Positions 1-9,667 of a stretch of 64,000 nt of DNA are shown here, piece by piece (the stretch's first letter is position 1; each line of letters begins with the position of its first letter). The stretch is from UBA1141 sp963665155. Lineage in GTDB: Bacteria; Chloroflexota; Dehalococcoidia; Lucifugimonadales; UBA3495. Both the position numbers and the translations under genes were made by a program. The stretch is taken from NCBI GenBank assembly GCA_963665155.2, contig CAXXFI010000001.1, positions 620,001 to 684,000 on the forward strand, in the 5' to 3' direction. Under the pieces are notes generated by a model. It was not told where the DNA came from. It did no database searches and saw nothing but the letters and a program-made list of their open reading frames with translations.

Positions 1-1379
1 CCAAGGCTTGCTCCCCGTTCGCCGCCTCCAATACCCGATAACCCGCGTATCAACGGCTCGTCTTCCACCAGCAATACAGTCTCATTTCCGCCATTGGACG
101 TGGAACTGTCGATAATGGGCTCACCCTCCTGATCCAACCCATCAGCGCAGGGTAGGAACAGCTTGAATTCGGTGCCTTTTCCCAATTCACTTTCTACCTC
201 AATGAACCCGCCGCATCGCTTGATGAAACCATAGCAAGTGGCCAACCCTAGACCTGTGCCTTTCCCCACCTCCTTGGTGGTGAAAAAGGGCTCGAATATA
301 TGGGAGCGCGTGTCCTCAGTCATCCCGACGCCGTCGTCGCAGACACTGAGCAGAACAAACGGCTTGAACCGCTCCAGGATTTAGGCTGGCTTGTATTTCA
401 CCCACATCAACGCTAGTGGCCCTGATTACCAGCTTACCTCCTCTGTTCATGGCGTCCTTGGCGTTGATGGCCAAATTCATCAACACCTGGGCCATTTGAT
501 TAACGTCTACTTTGATGGTGACTGGTTCAATGTCGGGGAGCACTACCAACTCTATCCCCGACCCCAAAGTCCCTTTGAGCATGTTCCCTTGGTCGATCAA
601 CAATTCGTTGAGGTCTAAAACCCGTTCTTTAATTGGCTGTCGCCTGGAAAACATTAGCAATTGATTCGTTAGATTGGCCGCTCGCTCAGTCGCCAACTGG
701 ATAGTTTGGAAGTGGCTTTTGACTGGGTGATTTGGACCCAGAGCGGTGATGCCGAATTGGGAGTAGCCCATGATAGCCGTCAGCAGGTTATTGAAGTCAT
801 GTGCGATTCCGCTGGCCAATTGGCCAATAGATTCCATTTTTTGGGATTGTAGCAACTGCTTTTCCAAGGCTTTACGCTGAGTTATGTCTTGAATCACTCC
901 CACGAATCCAATGACAGTGTCGTTCCGGTCTCTTACCGCTGTTAGCGTTTCATGTGCATCGAACTCTTCACCGTTCTTCCTAATGCGCCTAACTTCACCC
1001 TGCCAAGGCCCGTCATGGGCGGCTTTCAGTATCTCACGGGAGTCAGCTTGGCTCGCTTCGTCAGGAGGCACGATTGCGAAGGTGTTCATACCTAGCGATT
1101 CATCTTCAGAATAACCGAACACGTCTTCAAAGGCCTGGTTTGCGAACTGCACGACCCCATCTGTGCTACCAAACATAACCGCATCGCCAATGCTATCCAG
1201 GGCCAAAGCTTGCTCACGGGCCTCTTGGAAAAGTCGGGAGTTTTCAATTGCAGGAGCAATCAGAATCGCCAGCTTCTTTAAAATTAACTTTTCAAATTGC
1301 CCGTAAGCCGCGCGGCGGGTTGAGGCTAAAGTGAACGTGCCAAACGCTTTACCCTTAGTTATTAGCGGCAGGGATATCG
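1..1379 (-). pseudogene. Hybrid histidine kinase, truncated and frameshifted
   Basis: Remnant of a sensor kinase read leftwards. From about 1379 down it shows the tail of a GAF domain, a PAS domain ending in an ITQR motif (around 865-1200), an H-box (GIAHDFNNLL, about 795-825), an N-box (NLAINAKDAM, about 450-480), G1 (DDGVGM, about 320) and G2 (GTGLGL, about 250), then the start of a receiver domain (LLVEDEP). Its N-terminus is missing: the reading frame runs straight into an IS110 transposase fragment at about 1379. There is a one-base frameshift near 380 between the N-box and G1. The receiver domain has lost roughly 35 bases near 45-55, so the VEDEP and EAANGEQAL segments are fused out of frame. 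The gene continues beyond the window. It is very probably inactive. The domain order is seen in the sequence; no ligand can be inferred. Confidence 0.85.
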
Positions 1380-1694
1380 ATGGCCGCTCCGTCGAGATGG
1401 TCCGTTTTGGCCAGCTTCCCCAGGGAGCGGACGAAGTCTCGGACCTGACGGGGATTGACCACAGCGACAGGGACACTCGCCGTGCCTAGAGCCAGTAAAG
1501 GGAACCTCATACCCACCGGTAGCTTCCAGCACCACCAAGCGGGGTTCCAGGTTCCTGAGCTGTTGGACCAGGGACTCGAGGCCTGCTTCTTCGTAGGCGG
1601 AGCGCCAAGTTGCACCTGTCGGGCGAACCGCCACGTCCAGCCAATCCTTGGATACGTCTATCCCAATGAATACCTGTTTACTATCGGCTCCCAC
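1380..1694 (-). pseudogene. IS110-family transposase, N-terminal fragment
   Basis: The N-terminal RuvC-like half of an IS110-type (DEDD) transposase. It starts at a GTG at 1694 and shows the family's opening FIGIDVSKDWLDVAV motif, which contains the first catalytic Asp, and then VLEATGGYE. A frameshift near 1490 moves the reading into a second frame that continues ASVPVAVVNPRQVRDF and ends KTDHLDGAAI. The rest of the protein, including the transposase-20 domain, is absent because the sequence switches to the kinase GAF domain at about 1379. It is a broken remnant that marks the rearrangement which beheaded the kinase. Confidence 0.8.
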
Positions 1695-1848
1695 TTATTC
1701 TTCCACGGCCCTTCCTTGCACGATGCGGGCTTTTCCATGCCCGGGCAACTGTTCGGGCTCTTGAGACTCCCGGCGGGGTGACCCACGCTGAGCTGCGGTC
1801 TTGGAACCAAGGACAGTATGGTCTACCCCGCCACTATTTAAGATACAA

Positions 1849-1975
1849 GGACAGGCTCTGGAAGGTTCCATTAGCTCGTTCAACCCTTCCTTTGGCCTCA
1901 GGGCTGTGGGCCAATATCTGGGTGATCCCCAGTTCTCCCAGGGCACGGCCCCATTGAGTTGATGATCCGTGAGTT
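1849..1975 (-). pseudogene. Integrase-core transposase relict
   Basis: About 40 codons on the minus strand read TQWGRALGELGI, then ILAHSPEAKGRVERANGTFQ. This resembles the last part of the DDE core in integrase-like transposases of the ISNCY type, where the E follows the AHSPQAKGRVER motif. No start, upstream catalytic residues or C-terminus can be followed on either side. It is a short relict next to the IS110 fragment. Confidence 0.6.
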
Positions 1976-2040
1976 GATAGCTTGAGGAATATACAAAGGC
2001 TGGGCCACCAAGAAGATCGCGGAAAAGATCCCAGCGTCAA

Positions 2041-2738
2041 CTCATACCGTTCTGAGTCCTTGGGGGGACTGGGAAGAGCGGCCCACCTTAATTCTAGACC
2101 GCCCGGTGTTAGTGCAGCTCCCAGATTCCAAATGTCGGTGTGAAATTTGCGGAGAAAACCGACCTACTAAAAACAAGATTTATCGGCATGTCGTAGCTCA
2201 CATTACCCCAAAAGGTATTGTTATGTACACCTCTTTGAATGAATATATTCGACTTTAGGCCAGACAAGATTATTGATCTGGAAGTTTCCCCTGGGTCCGT
2301 TTTTCGGAGCAACCCCGATTCGCCCGATCATCGGTCTCAAGTGAATAGTGATCTTGTCACCAAAGAGGACTCCGCAGTGGGGATTGGTGGCTTTGGTTTT
2401 ACGGAAATCCGGAATCCTCTCGCCCAGTGGCCCCCTCCAGGAGTCGCGCCTATAGCGTAATCTAGCGGGAGATCAACCTCTAGAACTTCAATTGTGATCG
2501 TGTGTCAACGCCCGATCCCCACGCCCAGCCTTACCTGGACTACCAATACCATGAAGACCCGTGGGACCGCCAACCGATGTGTAAGGCCGTGCGCCTGTGT
2601 GTACGATTGCTGGAGAACGACTCTTACCAGGACATCATCGCGAGGAATTGGCCACGGATCACACCCTGGATCGCTGGATAGACAATAGTCTCAGATTCAA
2701 CTCTACTCAGCACATGTCTGGCACCTACAAAATGGGTT
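2041..2738. other. Stretch without recognisable gene
   Basis: About 700 bases between the integrase relict and the first IS630 copy. Short open frames exist on both strands, but none resembles a protein family I recognise and none has a convincing ribosome binding site. It is probably scrambled mobile-element debris. Confidence 0.4.
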
Positions 2739-2801
2739 TAGTGCCTCATCCAGTTGAAACCGACGGATAGATATGCTGAAGCTTTTATCGGGCGTCCACG
2801 G
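2739..2801 (+). repeat. 63-bp inverted repeat, left arm
   Basis: This arm matches the reverse complement of 5061-5123 with one mismatch (A/G near the GCTTTT stretch). It contains the last codons and 3' flank of the IS630 copy at 2785-3868. With its partner it brackets both IS630 transposase genes. Confidence 0.85.
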
Positions 2802-3868
2802 TAGAGAACCTCCAGTCGATGGTTGCCTCGGCCTGGTTTCGTTCGGATTCCAATGCGGCAATTTCCCGTTTGAGGACTTCTTCATCGCCAATGCGACGAT
2901 TCAAACATTGTTTGCCGAATGCGCTGCGCTCAATCTCTGCCATATTGAGCCAGCTTCCATGCTTGGGAGTATACTGAAACTCCAGTCGTCTGATTATCCC
3001 TCTGGCCTCTTTAGGCTCGAAGGCCTGGTACAGGGAGGCGGGTCTATGGGTGTTCAGGTTGTCCAGCACCACTCTAATCCTCTCTACTTCTAGGGTAAGC
3101 TGTATCCACCAACCAGCGCATCTGATGACCGAAGTCTTTCATAGTACGACGCTCGGTCACCGCCAGGTGCCGCCAGCCCGCCAATGGCTCACACAACATA
3201 AACAGGTTCCGGGTTCCATTGCGCCTGTACTCGTAATCAAATCGCTCCCGCCGTCCCGCCTTGGCCGGTAGGGGAGACCTCTTTTCCGCTACCAACTGCT
3301 TGGAGGTTTCGTCGAAACAGACTACGGGGCGTTTAGGGTCATAGGGTTCCCCGTAGAGGTCCAGCACGTCCTCCATGGCAGCTACGAATTCGGCGCTTAC
3401 CTCAGGTATGCACCATTCCTTCTTCGTCCACGGCTTAAGTTCGTTTTTTTCAGTACCTGCCGGACCGTCTCCCGGCAAATGGAGTCGGTGAATTCCAGCT
3501 TCACCACTTGGTCGGCGAGCAATCGCAAGGTCCAGGGGGTGTGCCCCGCGGGGGCCGAACTACAGGCCACGGCCACCAAGTGGGCTTCTTGCTTCCCATC
3601 AAGTTTGCGCCGTTTTCCAGGCCGTGGCCGGTCATTGAGGGCACGTTCCAACCCTCCTTCCACGAAACGCTGCCGCACCCGGCTGACCGTGGAGGGACCT
3701 ACCATAACAGCTTCGGCAATCTGCTGGTCGGTAGTACCTTCATCGGCCTTTACACAAAATCAAGGACCGCTTCACCTTGCGTGCCGACGATTTGCCACGC
3801 CGGGTTATCTCCAACAAGTGCTCCCGTTCCTCTTGGGTCAAGTTCACAAGGTATTGTTTAGCAGGCAT
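2785..3868 (-). pseudogene. IS630-family transposase, copy a (frameshifted)
   Basis: A transposase with an N-terminal helix-turn-helix (TTDQQIAEA, then STVSRVRQRF) and a DDE core: the FDETSKQL segment holds the first Asp, VLDNLNTH the second, and GSWLNMAEIE the Glu. It starts at an ATG at 3868 and stops with TAA at 2785. At least three frame breaks are visible: an extra G near 3751 (copy b has the uninterrupted frame there), one near 3440 and one near 3075. All catalytic motifs survive but no single frame spans them, so the copy is dead unless the breaks are read errors. Confidence 0.85.
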
Positions 3869-3899
3869 TCCCCACACCTCCCCGCAATTACCAGAATGC

Positions 3900-5060
3900 C
3901 TACATTATACATTTTATGAAATTAGTCAAATATGCGGACGCAGTACTAGTACTACTTCGATATGAAACCGGTGGATAAATATGCTGAAGTTTTTTCCTGG
4001 CAACTGTTGTGGTGAAGCGCCAATTGATGGTCGCGTTGACCTGGTTGCGTTGAATCTCCAAGGTGCGGACCTCTCTTCTCAATGTCTCCTCATCCTCAAT
4101 GCGACGGGCTAAACATTGTTTACCGAACACGCTGAACTCGATCTCGGCCATCCCTTCGGCAAGCTCAGGGCGGATTGAGCCAGCTGCCATACTTGGAGGT
4201 GTGGTGAAACTCCAAGCGTCTGACCACACGTCTGGCTTCCTTGGGCTCAAAGGTCTGGTAAAGCGAGGAGGCTCTGTGGGTGTTCAGGTTGTCCAACACC
4301 AACTTAATCTTCGGTGCATGAGGGTAGGCCACATCAACCAACCATCTCATTTGGTGAGCGAAGTCTTCCATGGTCCGGCGCTCGGTCACTTCTACATGCC
4401 GCCAGCCAGCCAGCCAGAGGCTCGCAAAACATGAACAAGTTGCGCGTCCCATTGCGTTCGTATTCATAATCGAATCGCTCAAGTCGTCCTTTCTTGGCAG
4501 GAATGGGAACTCTCTGCTCTTTTATCAACTGCTTAGAGGTCTCATCGAAACAGACCACCGGATGCTCAGGATCATATGGTTCCTCATAAAGGTCGAGCAT
4601 ATCTTCCATGCAGGCCACAAACTCGGGGCTCACCTTCGCGATACACCATTCCTTCTTCTTCCACTGTTTGAGTTCTTTTTTTTCAGTATCTGCCGCACCG
4701 CTTCAAAAGAAATGGCGTCGGAGAACTCCAGTTCCACCACCTTGCCAGCCAGCAATCGCAAGGTCCAGGGAGTATGCCCTTCTGGGGCTTGGCTGCAAGC
4801 CCCAGCCACCAAATGGGCTTCTTGCTTCCCATCAAGCTTTCGGGGCTCAAGGCCGCGGACGCTCGTTTAAGGCACTCTCCAACCCTTCTCAGGCGGAGCG
4901 CCGACGGACACGGTGGACTGTTCCAGGACTCACCACTAAGGCTTCGGCAATCTGCTGGTCGGTAGTACCTTCATCGGCTTTACACAAAATCAAGGACCGC
5001 TTCACCTTGCGTGCCGACGATTTGCCACGCCGGGCAAGATCCAACAGATGCCCTCGTTTT
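3900..5060 (-). pseudogene. IS630-family transposase, copy b (frameshifted)
   Basis: A diverged relative of copy a on the same strand. From right to left it reads HTH (ARKVKRSLILCKADEGTTDQQ), a scrambled linker, FDETSKQLIKEQ (first Asp), KLVLDNLNTHRA (second Asp) and YGSWLNP with AEIEFSVFGKQ (Glu region). Frame breaks occur around 4885, 4630-4680, 4350-4400 and 4165-4200. Its N-terminal end is chimeric: the bases just before the HTH are an inverted copy of the 3' end of copy a. The sequence differs from copy a at many positions, so the two came from related but separate insertions. Confidence 0.8.
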
Positions 5061-5123
5061 CCGTGGACGCCCGACAAAAGCTTCAGCATATCTATCCGTC
5101 GGTTTCAACTGGATGAGGCACTA
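5061..5123 (-). repeat. 63-bp inverted repeat, right arm
   Basis: Partner of 2739-2801, matching it in inverted orientation with one mismatch. It replaces the expected 5' end of IS630 copy b and ends at the CTAG that starts the IS701-type element. Confidence 0.85.
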
Positions 5124-6586
5124 GTATTACAACGTCAGTTCAGGGAGGGATGTGGGGTGATGCCCGCATGGCGGCGCGGCGCTTGGCATGGGAGCGTTTG
5201 GCCCGTTCGTTACTGTCCTGCGTATCCTCAAGCCACCGCAGCAACTCGGTTGGCCCGAACCGTTCCCGGGGCAGCATTTCCCGCACCACCCGGTAGACCT
5301 GCGGCCTCGTGATCCGGGGCATCTTTTTCCCCCCAAGCCTGTTGCAGGCTCAGCAGAAAAGCTCCGCCCAGCAGGCACAGGGCCACGTGGTGATGCCAGC
5401 CAGCCCAGGTGCGGGTCTCGTACTCGTCCAGGCCTACGTCGCTTTTCTCCGTCTCAAACTCCGTTTCTATACGCCAACGGGAGCCTCCCACGTATGCCAG
5501 GGTCTCCAACGGGGTATCCTCCGGAGCATTGGACAGGTAGTAGCGGGGTTCGCTGCCGTCCCGGTTCCGGCGGTAGACGGCCCAGTGGATTTCGCCGGGC
5601 TTGCGCCTGCTGGTCGGTCGCACCCTCTGGGCGCTGAAAAGGTAGCTGCGTGGCCCCTGGCTTCCCTCGGCCACCGTAATCTCACGCCAGGCCTCCTCCG
5701 GCAACTCGTCGCTGCGCTGCTCCATGGTCCGGCGCTGACCGTCTCGCAGCCTGGGTTTGCGGGGACGCCCGAATCCCTGATACTCCGCACTGGTCCAGGC
5801 AGGCTCCGGCGGCCACACCGTAAAGCCGGACGGAACGTCCAGCACGTACCACATCCCCAAGGCCGCCAGGCCCTCCCGGAAGGACGGCGACATCCCGAAG
5901 GCGTCGTCCGCCGCGACCCATCCAGCCTTCAGGTGGCCCCGCTCCTGTGCCCGCCCCACCATCTCCAAGGCCAACTCCGTCTTGGACCGGTAGCCCTGCC
6001 TATCCTCCGGCACACCCGCCGCCTCACACCGGTCTTTGTCCGAGGTCCAACTCTCGGGCAGATACAGCCCCTTGTCCACCAATGCCCGTCCCAACGGGCT
6101 GACATAGGCCAGGAACATCCCCGCCTGGCAGTTGGCCACCTTCCCCAGCCTCCCGCAGTACTGCCGGGCCACTCCCACCGACTTCCTCCCCTGCTTGGGA
6201 AAGTCGCTGCCGTCCAGCACCCACACCCCTTCCGGATGCTCCAGCCGGGTTCCCAGGTACTCCTGCAGCCGTCCTATAATCACCTCATCGTCCCAGGGAG
6301 AATCGGTGAGAAACCGCTGCATCCCTCGGGCTGACCCCGGAACCGTCTCCGACAGGTTCTCAGCGTTGCGCCGCTCCCCAGACTGTACCAGCAGGGCCTG
6401 GAGATAATGACCGCTGTGCTCCCGCGTCTCCCGGCGGCCAAACAGCGGCGCGAAGTAAGCGTGAAAATCCCGAAATGACCCGTACACCTGCTCGAAAGCT
6501 GCCGCATCCACATCCCCACCTCACCCGCCTATTCCCTCTCCAGCTACACAGTCATCCTATCAAACTAACTGACGTTGTAATACTAG
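5121..6586 (-). mobile_element. IS701-type insertion sequence, full-length copy
   Basis: A 1466-bp element bounded by perfect 20-bp inverted repeats (CTAGTATTACAACGTCAGTT at 5121 and its reverse complement ending at 6586). The terminal CTAG at each end fits a CTAG target duplication. It carries one transposase gene on the minus strand. A 637-bp deletion derivative with the same ends lies at 30371-31007. Confidence 0.9.
5140..6511 (-). pseudogene. IS701-family transposase with one frameshift near the C-terminus
   Basis: The frame opens at 6511 (MDAAAFEQVYGSF) and runs about 390 codons through the IS701 DDE core: VWVLDGSDFPKQG carries the first Asp, WVAADDAFG the second, and SRWRIETEFETEKSDVG the Tyr/Glu-type C-terminal motif. 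At a G6A5 run near 5320 the frame shifts by one base, and the natural C-terminus continues in another frame (MPRITRPQVYRVVREML onward) to a stop at 5140. All catalytic motifs lie before the shift. It could be inactivating, a read error in the homopolymer, or programmed slippage. The upstream 5' part matches the deleted copy at 30390-30932. Confidence 0.85.
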
Positions 6587-6692
6587 AGTCCTGGCCGATA
6601 TTTCTGAGGAAATTAGGGGGACCCCATCAGTTGGACAAGATTGAGGCTAAGTTGAGTGAGAGTCCCGTCTTTGCTGCGTAGGATAGTAACTC

Positions 6693-7557
6693 TCAATGCA
6701 GCGCCCGGCTGCTGTCTTTTGTCTGTGCCGCTGATCCTCCGTTGAACGCCTCGACCAGTGTCCGGTAGCCCAAGGCTTGATGAGGCCTTTGGGTGTTGTA
6801 GAAGCGGAAGTAGTCGCCGATCCCAGCCCTGGCCTCCTCTCCACCTGAATAGGCCTTCAGGTACACTTCCTCGTACTTCACCGTACGCCACAGCCTCTCC
6901 ACAAAAATGTTGTCGCTGTGGCGCCCCTTCCAGTCCATACTGACTAGGACTCCCTCCCGCTCTAAGAGCCCGGTGAAAGCGTCGCTGGTGAACTGGCTCC
7001 CCTGGTCGGTGTTGAAGACCTCGGGCTTCCCTTTGCCAAGCGCCTCTCTCAAGGCCTCAATACAGAAGTCGACGTCCAGGGTGTAGGCGCCAGGCCAAAA
7101 TGCACCGGCTGTGCCAGTCCATGATGCCCACCAAGTAGAGAAAACCCCTGGCCATGGGGATGTAGGTGATCTCTGCCGCCCATACCCCGTTTGGCCGGTT
7201 GATCTCCATGCCCCTCAGCAAGTAGGGATACACCTTGTGCCCTGCTCCTGGCCGGCTGGTCCGGGGCCGCCGGTAGATGGCGGCAAGCCCCATGGTCCGC
7301 ATTAAGCGCTGGACTCGCTTCCGACCCACCTGGTGGCCCTGCCTGCTGAGCCAGACCATCATGCGCCGCGACCCATAGAAAGGTGTGCTGAGGTATTTCT
7401 GGTCGATCAGCTCCGTCACCGCTAGGTCCTCTCGGAAATGGCCCTTGCTCCGGTAGTAGACACTAGACCGGCTGATGCTCAGCAACGCGCACTGCCGGAC
7501 GGTGGAAATGGCCGGATGTTCACGGTCTACCATCTCCCGCCTCCGCTCCCGGCTCAT
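6693..7557 (-). pseudogene. IS3-family transposase OrfB (frameshifted)
   Basis: Begins at an ATG at 7557 that overlaps the orfA stop (ATGA). It contains the HTH_21-like region (YGSRRMMVWLSRQG), then the rve integrase core: WAAEITYIP (first Asp position changed to Glu in this reading), FNTDQGSQFTS (second Asp) and HSDNIFVERLWRTVKYEEVY (Glu). A small deletion near 7055 breaks the frame between GIMDWHSR and the DTDQGSQ part, and the reading resumes as REALGKGKPEVFN. Inactive as read. The Asp-to-Glu change in the WxxDITY motif is a second sign of decay. Confidence 0.85.
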
Positions 7558-7871
7558 GGGCCGGACCTGTCGGCCAAGAAATCTCTCTCCACCTTGAGTT
7601 GGCCGATCTGTTGGTAGAGCAGGGCTACCAGGGCCTCATCGGACTTCTGCCCTTTGTCGCAGTTTCCATCGAATACCCCGGCCGCTCCTTCCAGCAGAGC
7701 CTTTTTCCATGCCTGGATCTGGCCAGGATGAACCTCATACCTGGCGGCGAGTTGGGCCACTGTCTTCTCTCCCTTCACCGCCTCCAGGGCCACCTTAGCC
7801 TTGAATGATGCGCCGTGCTTCCTCTGTTCTTTTGACACGTTCCACTCCTCCTCGACAGCAACAGACGCCAT
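7554..7871 (-). CDS. IS3-family transposase OrfA
   Basis: A 105-residue HTH protein of the IS3 orfA type: KHGASFKAKVALEAVKGEKT, then LAARYEVHPGQIQAWKKALLEGA, then a leucine-zipper-like tail (YQQIGQLKVERDFLADR). It binds the element's ends and is normally joined to OrfB by frameshifting. Here the two genes overlap by ATGA. The gene is intact but its OrfB partner is broken. Confidence 0.85.
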   Translation of the reverse strand: MASVAVEEEWNVSKEQRKHGASFKAKVALEAVKGEKTVAQLAARYEVHPGQIQAWKKALLEGAAGVFDGNCDKGQKSDEALVALLYQQIGQLKVERDFLADRSGP

Positions 7872-7984
7872 TATTTTAGGAGCAAGACTCTCACTTAGCT
7901 ACCTGCCCGAAAAGCCGGGTCCACCTCAAAACAGCGAGAAAATAGGTCGCCAACGGGAGAGTGAAGGGATAAGCAACGGGAGGT

Positions 7985-8380
7985 GTGAAGGGATAAGCTA
8001 AGGGAGATGTGATGGGAGGTGTGAAGGGATAAGCTAAGGGAGATGTGATGGGAGGTGTGAAGGGATAAGCTAAGGGAGATGTGATGGGAGGTGTGAAGGG
8101 ATAAGCTAAGGGAGATGTGATGGGAGGTGTGAAGGGATAAGCTAAGGGAGATGTGATGGGAGGTGTGAAGGGATAAGCTAAGGGAGATGTGATGGGAGGT
8201 GTGAAGGGATAAGCTAAGGGAGATGTGATGGGAGGTGTGAAGGGATAAGCTAAGGGAGATGTGATGGGAGGTGTGAAGGGATAAGCTAAGGGAGATGTGA
8301 TGGGAGGTGTGAAGGGATAAGCTAAGGGAGATGTGATGGGAGGTGTGAAGGGATAAGCTAAGGGAGATGTGATGGGAGGT
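7985..8380. repeat. 36-bp tandem repeat, 11 uninterrupted copies
   Basis: Eleven head-to-tail copies of a 36-bp unit (GGTGTGAAGGGATAAGCTAA, then GGGAGATGTGATGGGA), apparently identical, flanked by partial units at 7950-7984. The period is a multiple of three, so the minus strand stays open and would encode repeats of PPITSPLAYPFT from about 8421 down to 7891. The start codon for that frame has no ribosome binding site. The array lies between the IS3 end and the ATG of the next transposase at 8386. There are no spacers, so it is not CRISPR. It is a VNTR of unknown role. Confidence 0.9.
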
Positions 8381-8385
8381 GCTCC

Positions 8386-9450
8386 ATGGCCAGCAGCTTT
8401 CGCTCTTATTCCATGGAGCAAGCCTATCTACTGCCCCAAGCCCCCCGTGAGTGGTTGCCCGAAGGGCATTTGGCCTTCTTCCTAGAAAAGATTGTGAGCC
8501 AACTGGACCTCAGCCCCATCTCTGAGGGGCAGCCGGGATGGTAGGGCCTTAAGGCCTGCCATCCCCAGATGCTCTTGACGTTGCTGTTTTACGGCTACTG
8601 CACGAGGGTGTGCAACTCCCGGAAGATAACCTGGGGGTTGCGAGACAGACCTAGCTTTGCGGATGCTTTCCGGGGGGCAGTTTCCCGATTTCCGGACCCT
8701 ATCGGACTCCCGAAAAGATCATCTGGAGGCCTTTCAGGCACTGTTCTTGGAGGTGCTGCGGATGTTCCGTGAGGCAGGTCTGGTGAAGCTGGGACACCTG
8801 TCCCTAGATGGGAGCAAATACCAGGCCAACGCCTCCAAGCACAAAGCCATGAGCTACGGGCGCATACAGGAGGTGGAACCCCAACTGGAGGCGGAGGTAA
8901 AAGAGTTGCTGCGCCGGGCGGCAGAGGTGGGCGAGGCCGAGGACGCCGAGTATGGGCCGGAGCAGAAGGGGGATGAGTTGCCCGAGGAGTTACGGAGGTG
9001 GGAAGGACGCCTGGAGAAGATACGGGAGGCGAGGGGGCGAAGAACCGGGGGAAGGAGCGAGCTGGCCAGGGGTGCGGCGCCGGAAGAGGTAGCCGCCGCC
9101 GAGAGGGAGGCGCCAAAGCCCAAGGAACAGAGCAATTTCACCGACCCGGACAGCCGAGTTCTCATGGTTGGATTCAGGGCTACAACGCCCAAGTCGTGGC
9201 GCAGGAGGTGACATCCCACAGCGGCTACAGCCTCAGGCTGAGGCCCATGCTGGACGGGCTGGAGGAGAACCTGGCTAGAGTGGGGGTTCCCGAAGAGGAA
9301 TGACGGCCAAAATGGTTCACAGCGGATGCGGGCTACTGCAGCGAAAGCAACCTGAGGACGCTGGCAGAGCGGCAGATTGATGCCTACGTTGCCACTGGGC
9401 GAGAGCGGCACCACCTGGGGGGAATCGGCCACCGAAGCCGCAGTAGGACA
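8386..9450 (+). pseudogene. IS1182-type transposase, heavily frameshifted
   Basis: Begins at an ATG at 8386 (MASSFRSYSMEQAYLLPQ) six bases after the 36-bp array. The family's N-terminal domain follows in pieces: LAFFLEKIVSQLDLS, HPQMLLTLLFYGYCT, RMLSGGQFPDFRTLSD, then LVKLGHLSLDGSKYQANAS with the first Asp, NFTDPDSR, IQGYNAQV, and FTADAGYCSESNL with the second Asp (about 9320-9350). Frame breaks occur near 8535, 8660, 9160 and 9300. After about 9450 the homology fades and the C-terminal Glu region is not recognisable. It is not the same lineage as the IS1182 copies at 28.5, 41.8 and 43.8 kb. Confidence 0.8.
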
Positions 9451-9667
9451 CCCCCTGCAGGCGGAAAGGGTGGGAAGAAGAGCGGTGGCCGCACCAAGTC
9501 ATCTACGGTTGGGTCATCCAACGGACCAGCCCCTGCAATTATCGATGGCCAAGCGCTTTCGCAGACAGAGTCTAGTGATGAGGCTTCGGAGGAAACCCAG
9601 GAATCTACGAGTGTGCCTACGGCTGAGGCTAAGGAAAAGAGCGAGGCGTCAGCTCTCGACATAAACT

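Larger units (their letters stand above)
6610..7930 (-). mobile_element. IS3-family insertion sequence
   Basis: An element of about 1.3 kb with orfA and orfB on the minus strand. The ends show imperfect inverted repeats: GTGAGAGTC-type motifs at about 6655 and 7890, preceded on the outside by GGACCC motifs near 6620 and 7920. Exact termini are uncertain by several bases. Confidence 0.75.

Noticed and set aside
2239..2460. Possible small protein on the plus strand
   Set aside because: No recognisable family, no ribosome site and low-complexity composition; it lies in element debris.
7985..8380. CRISPR array
   Set aside because: The 36-bp period is like a CRISPR repeat but copies are contiguous, without spacers, and no cas genes are near.
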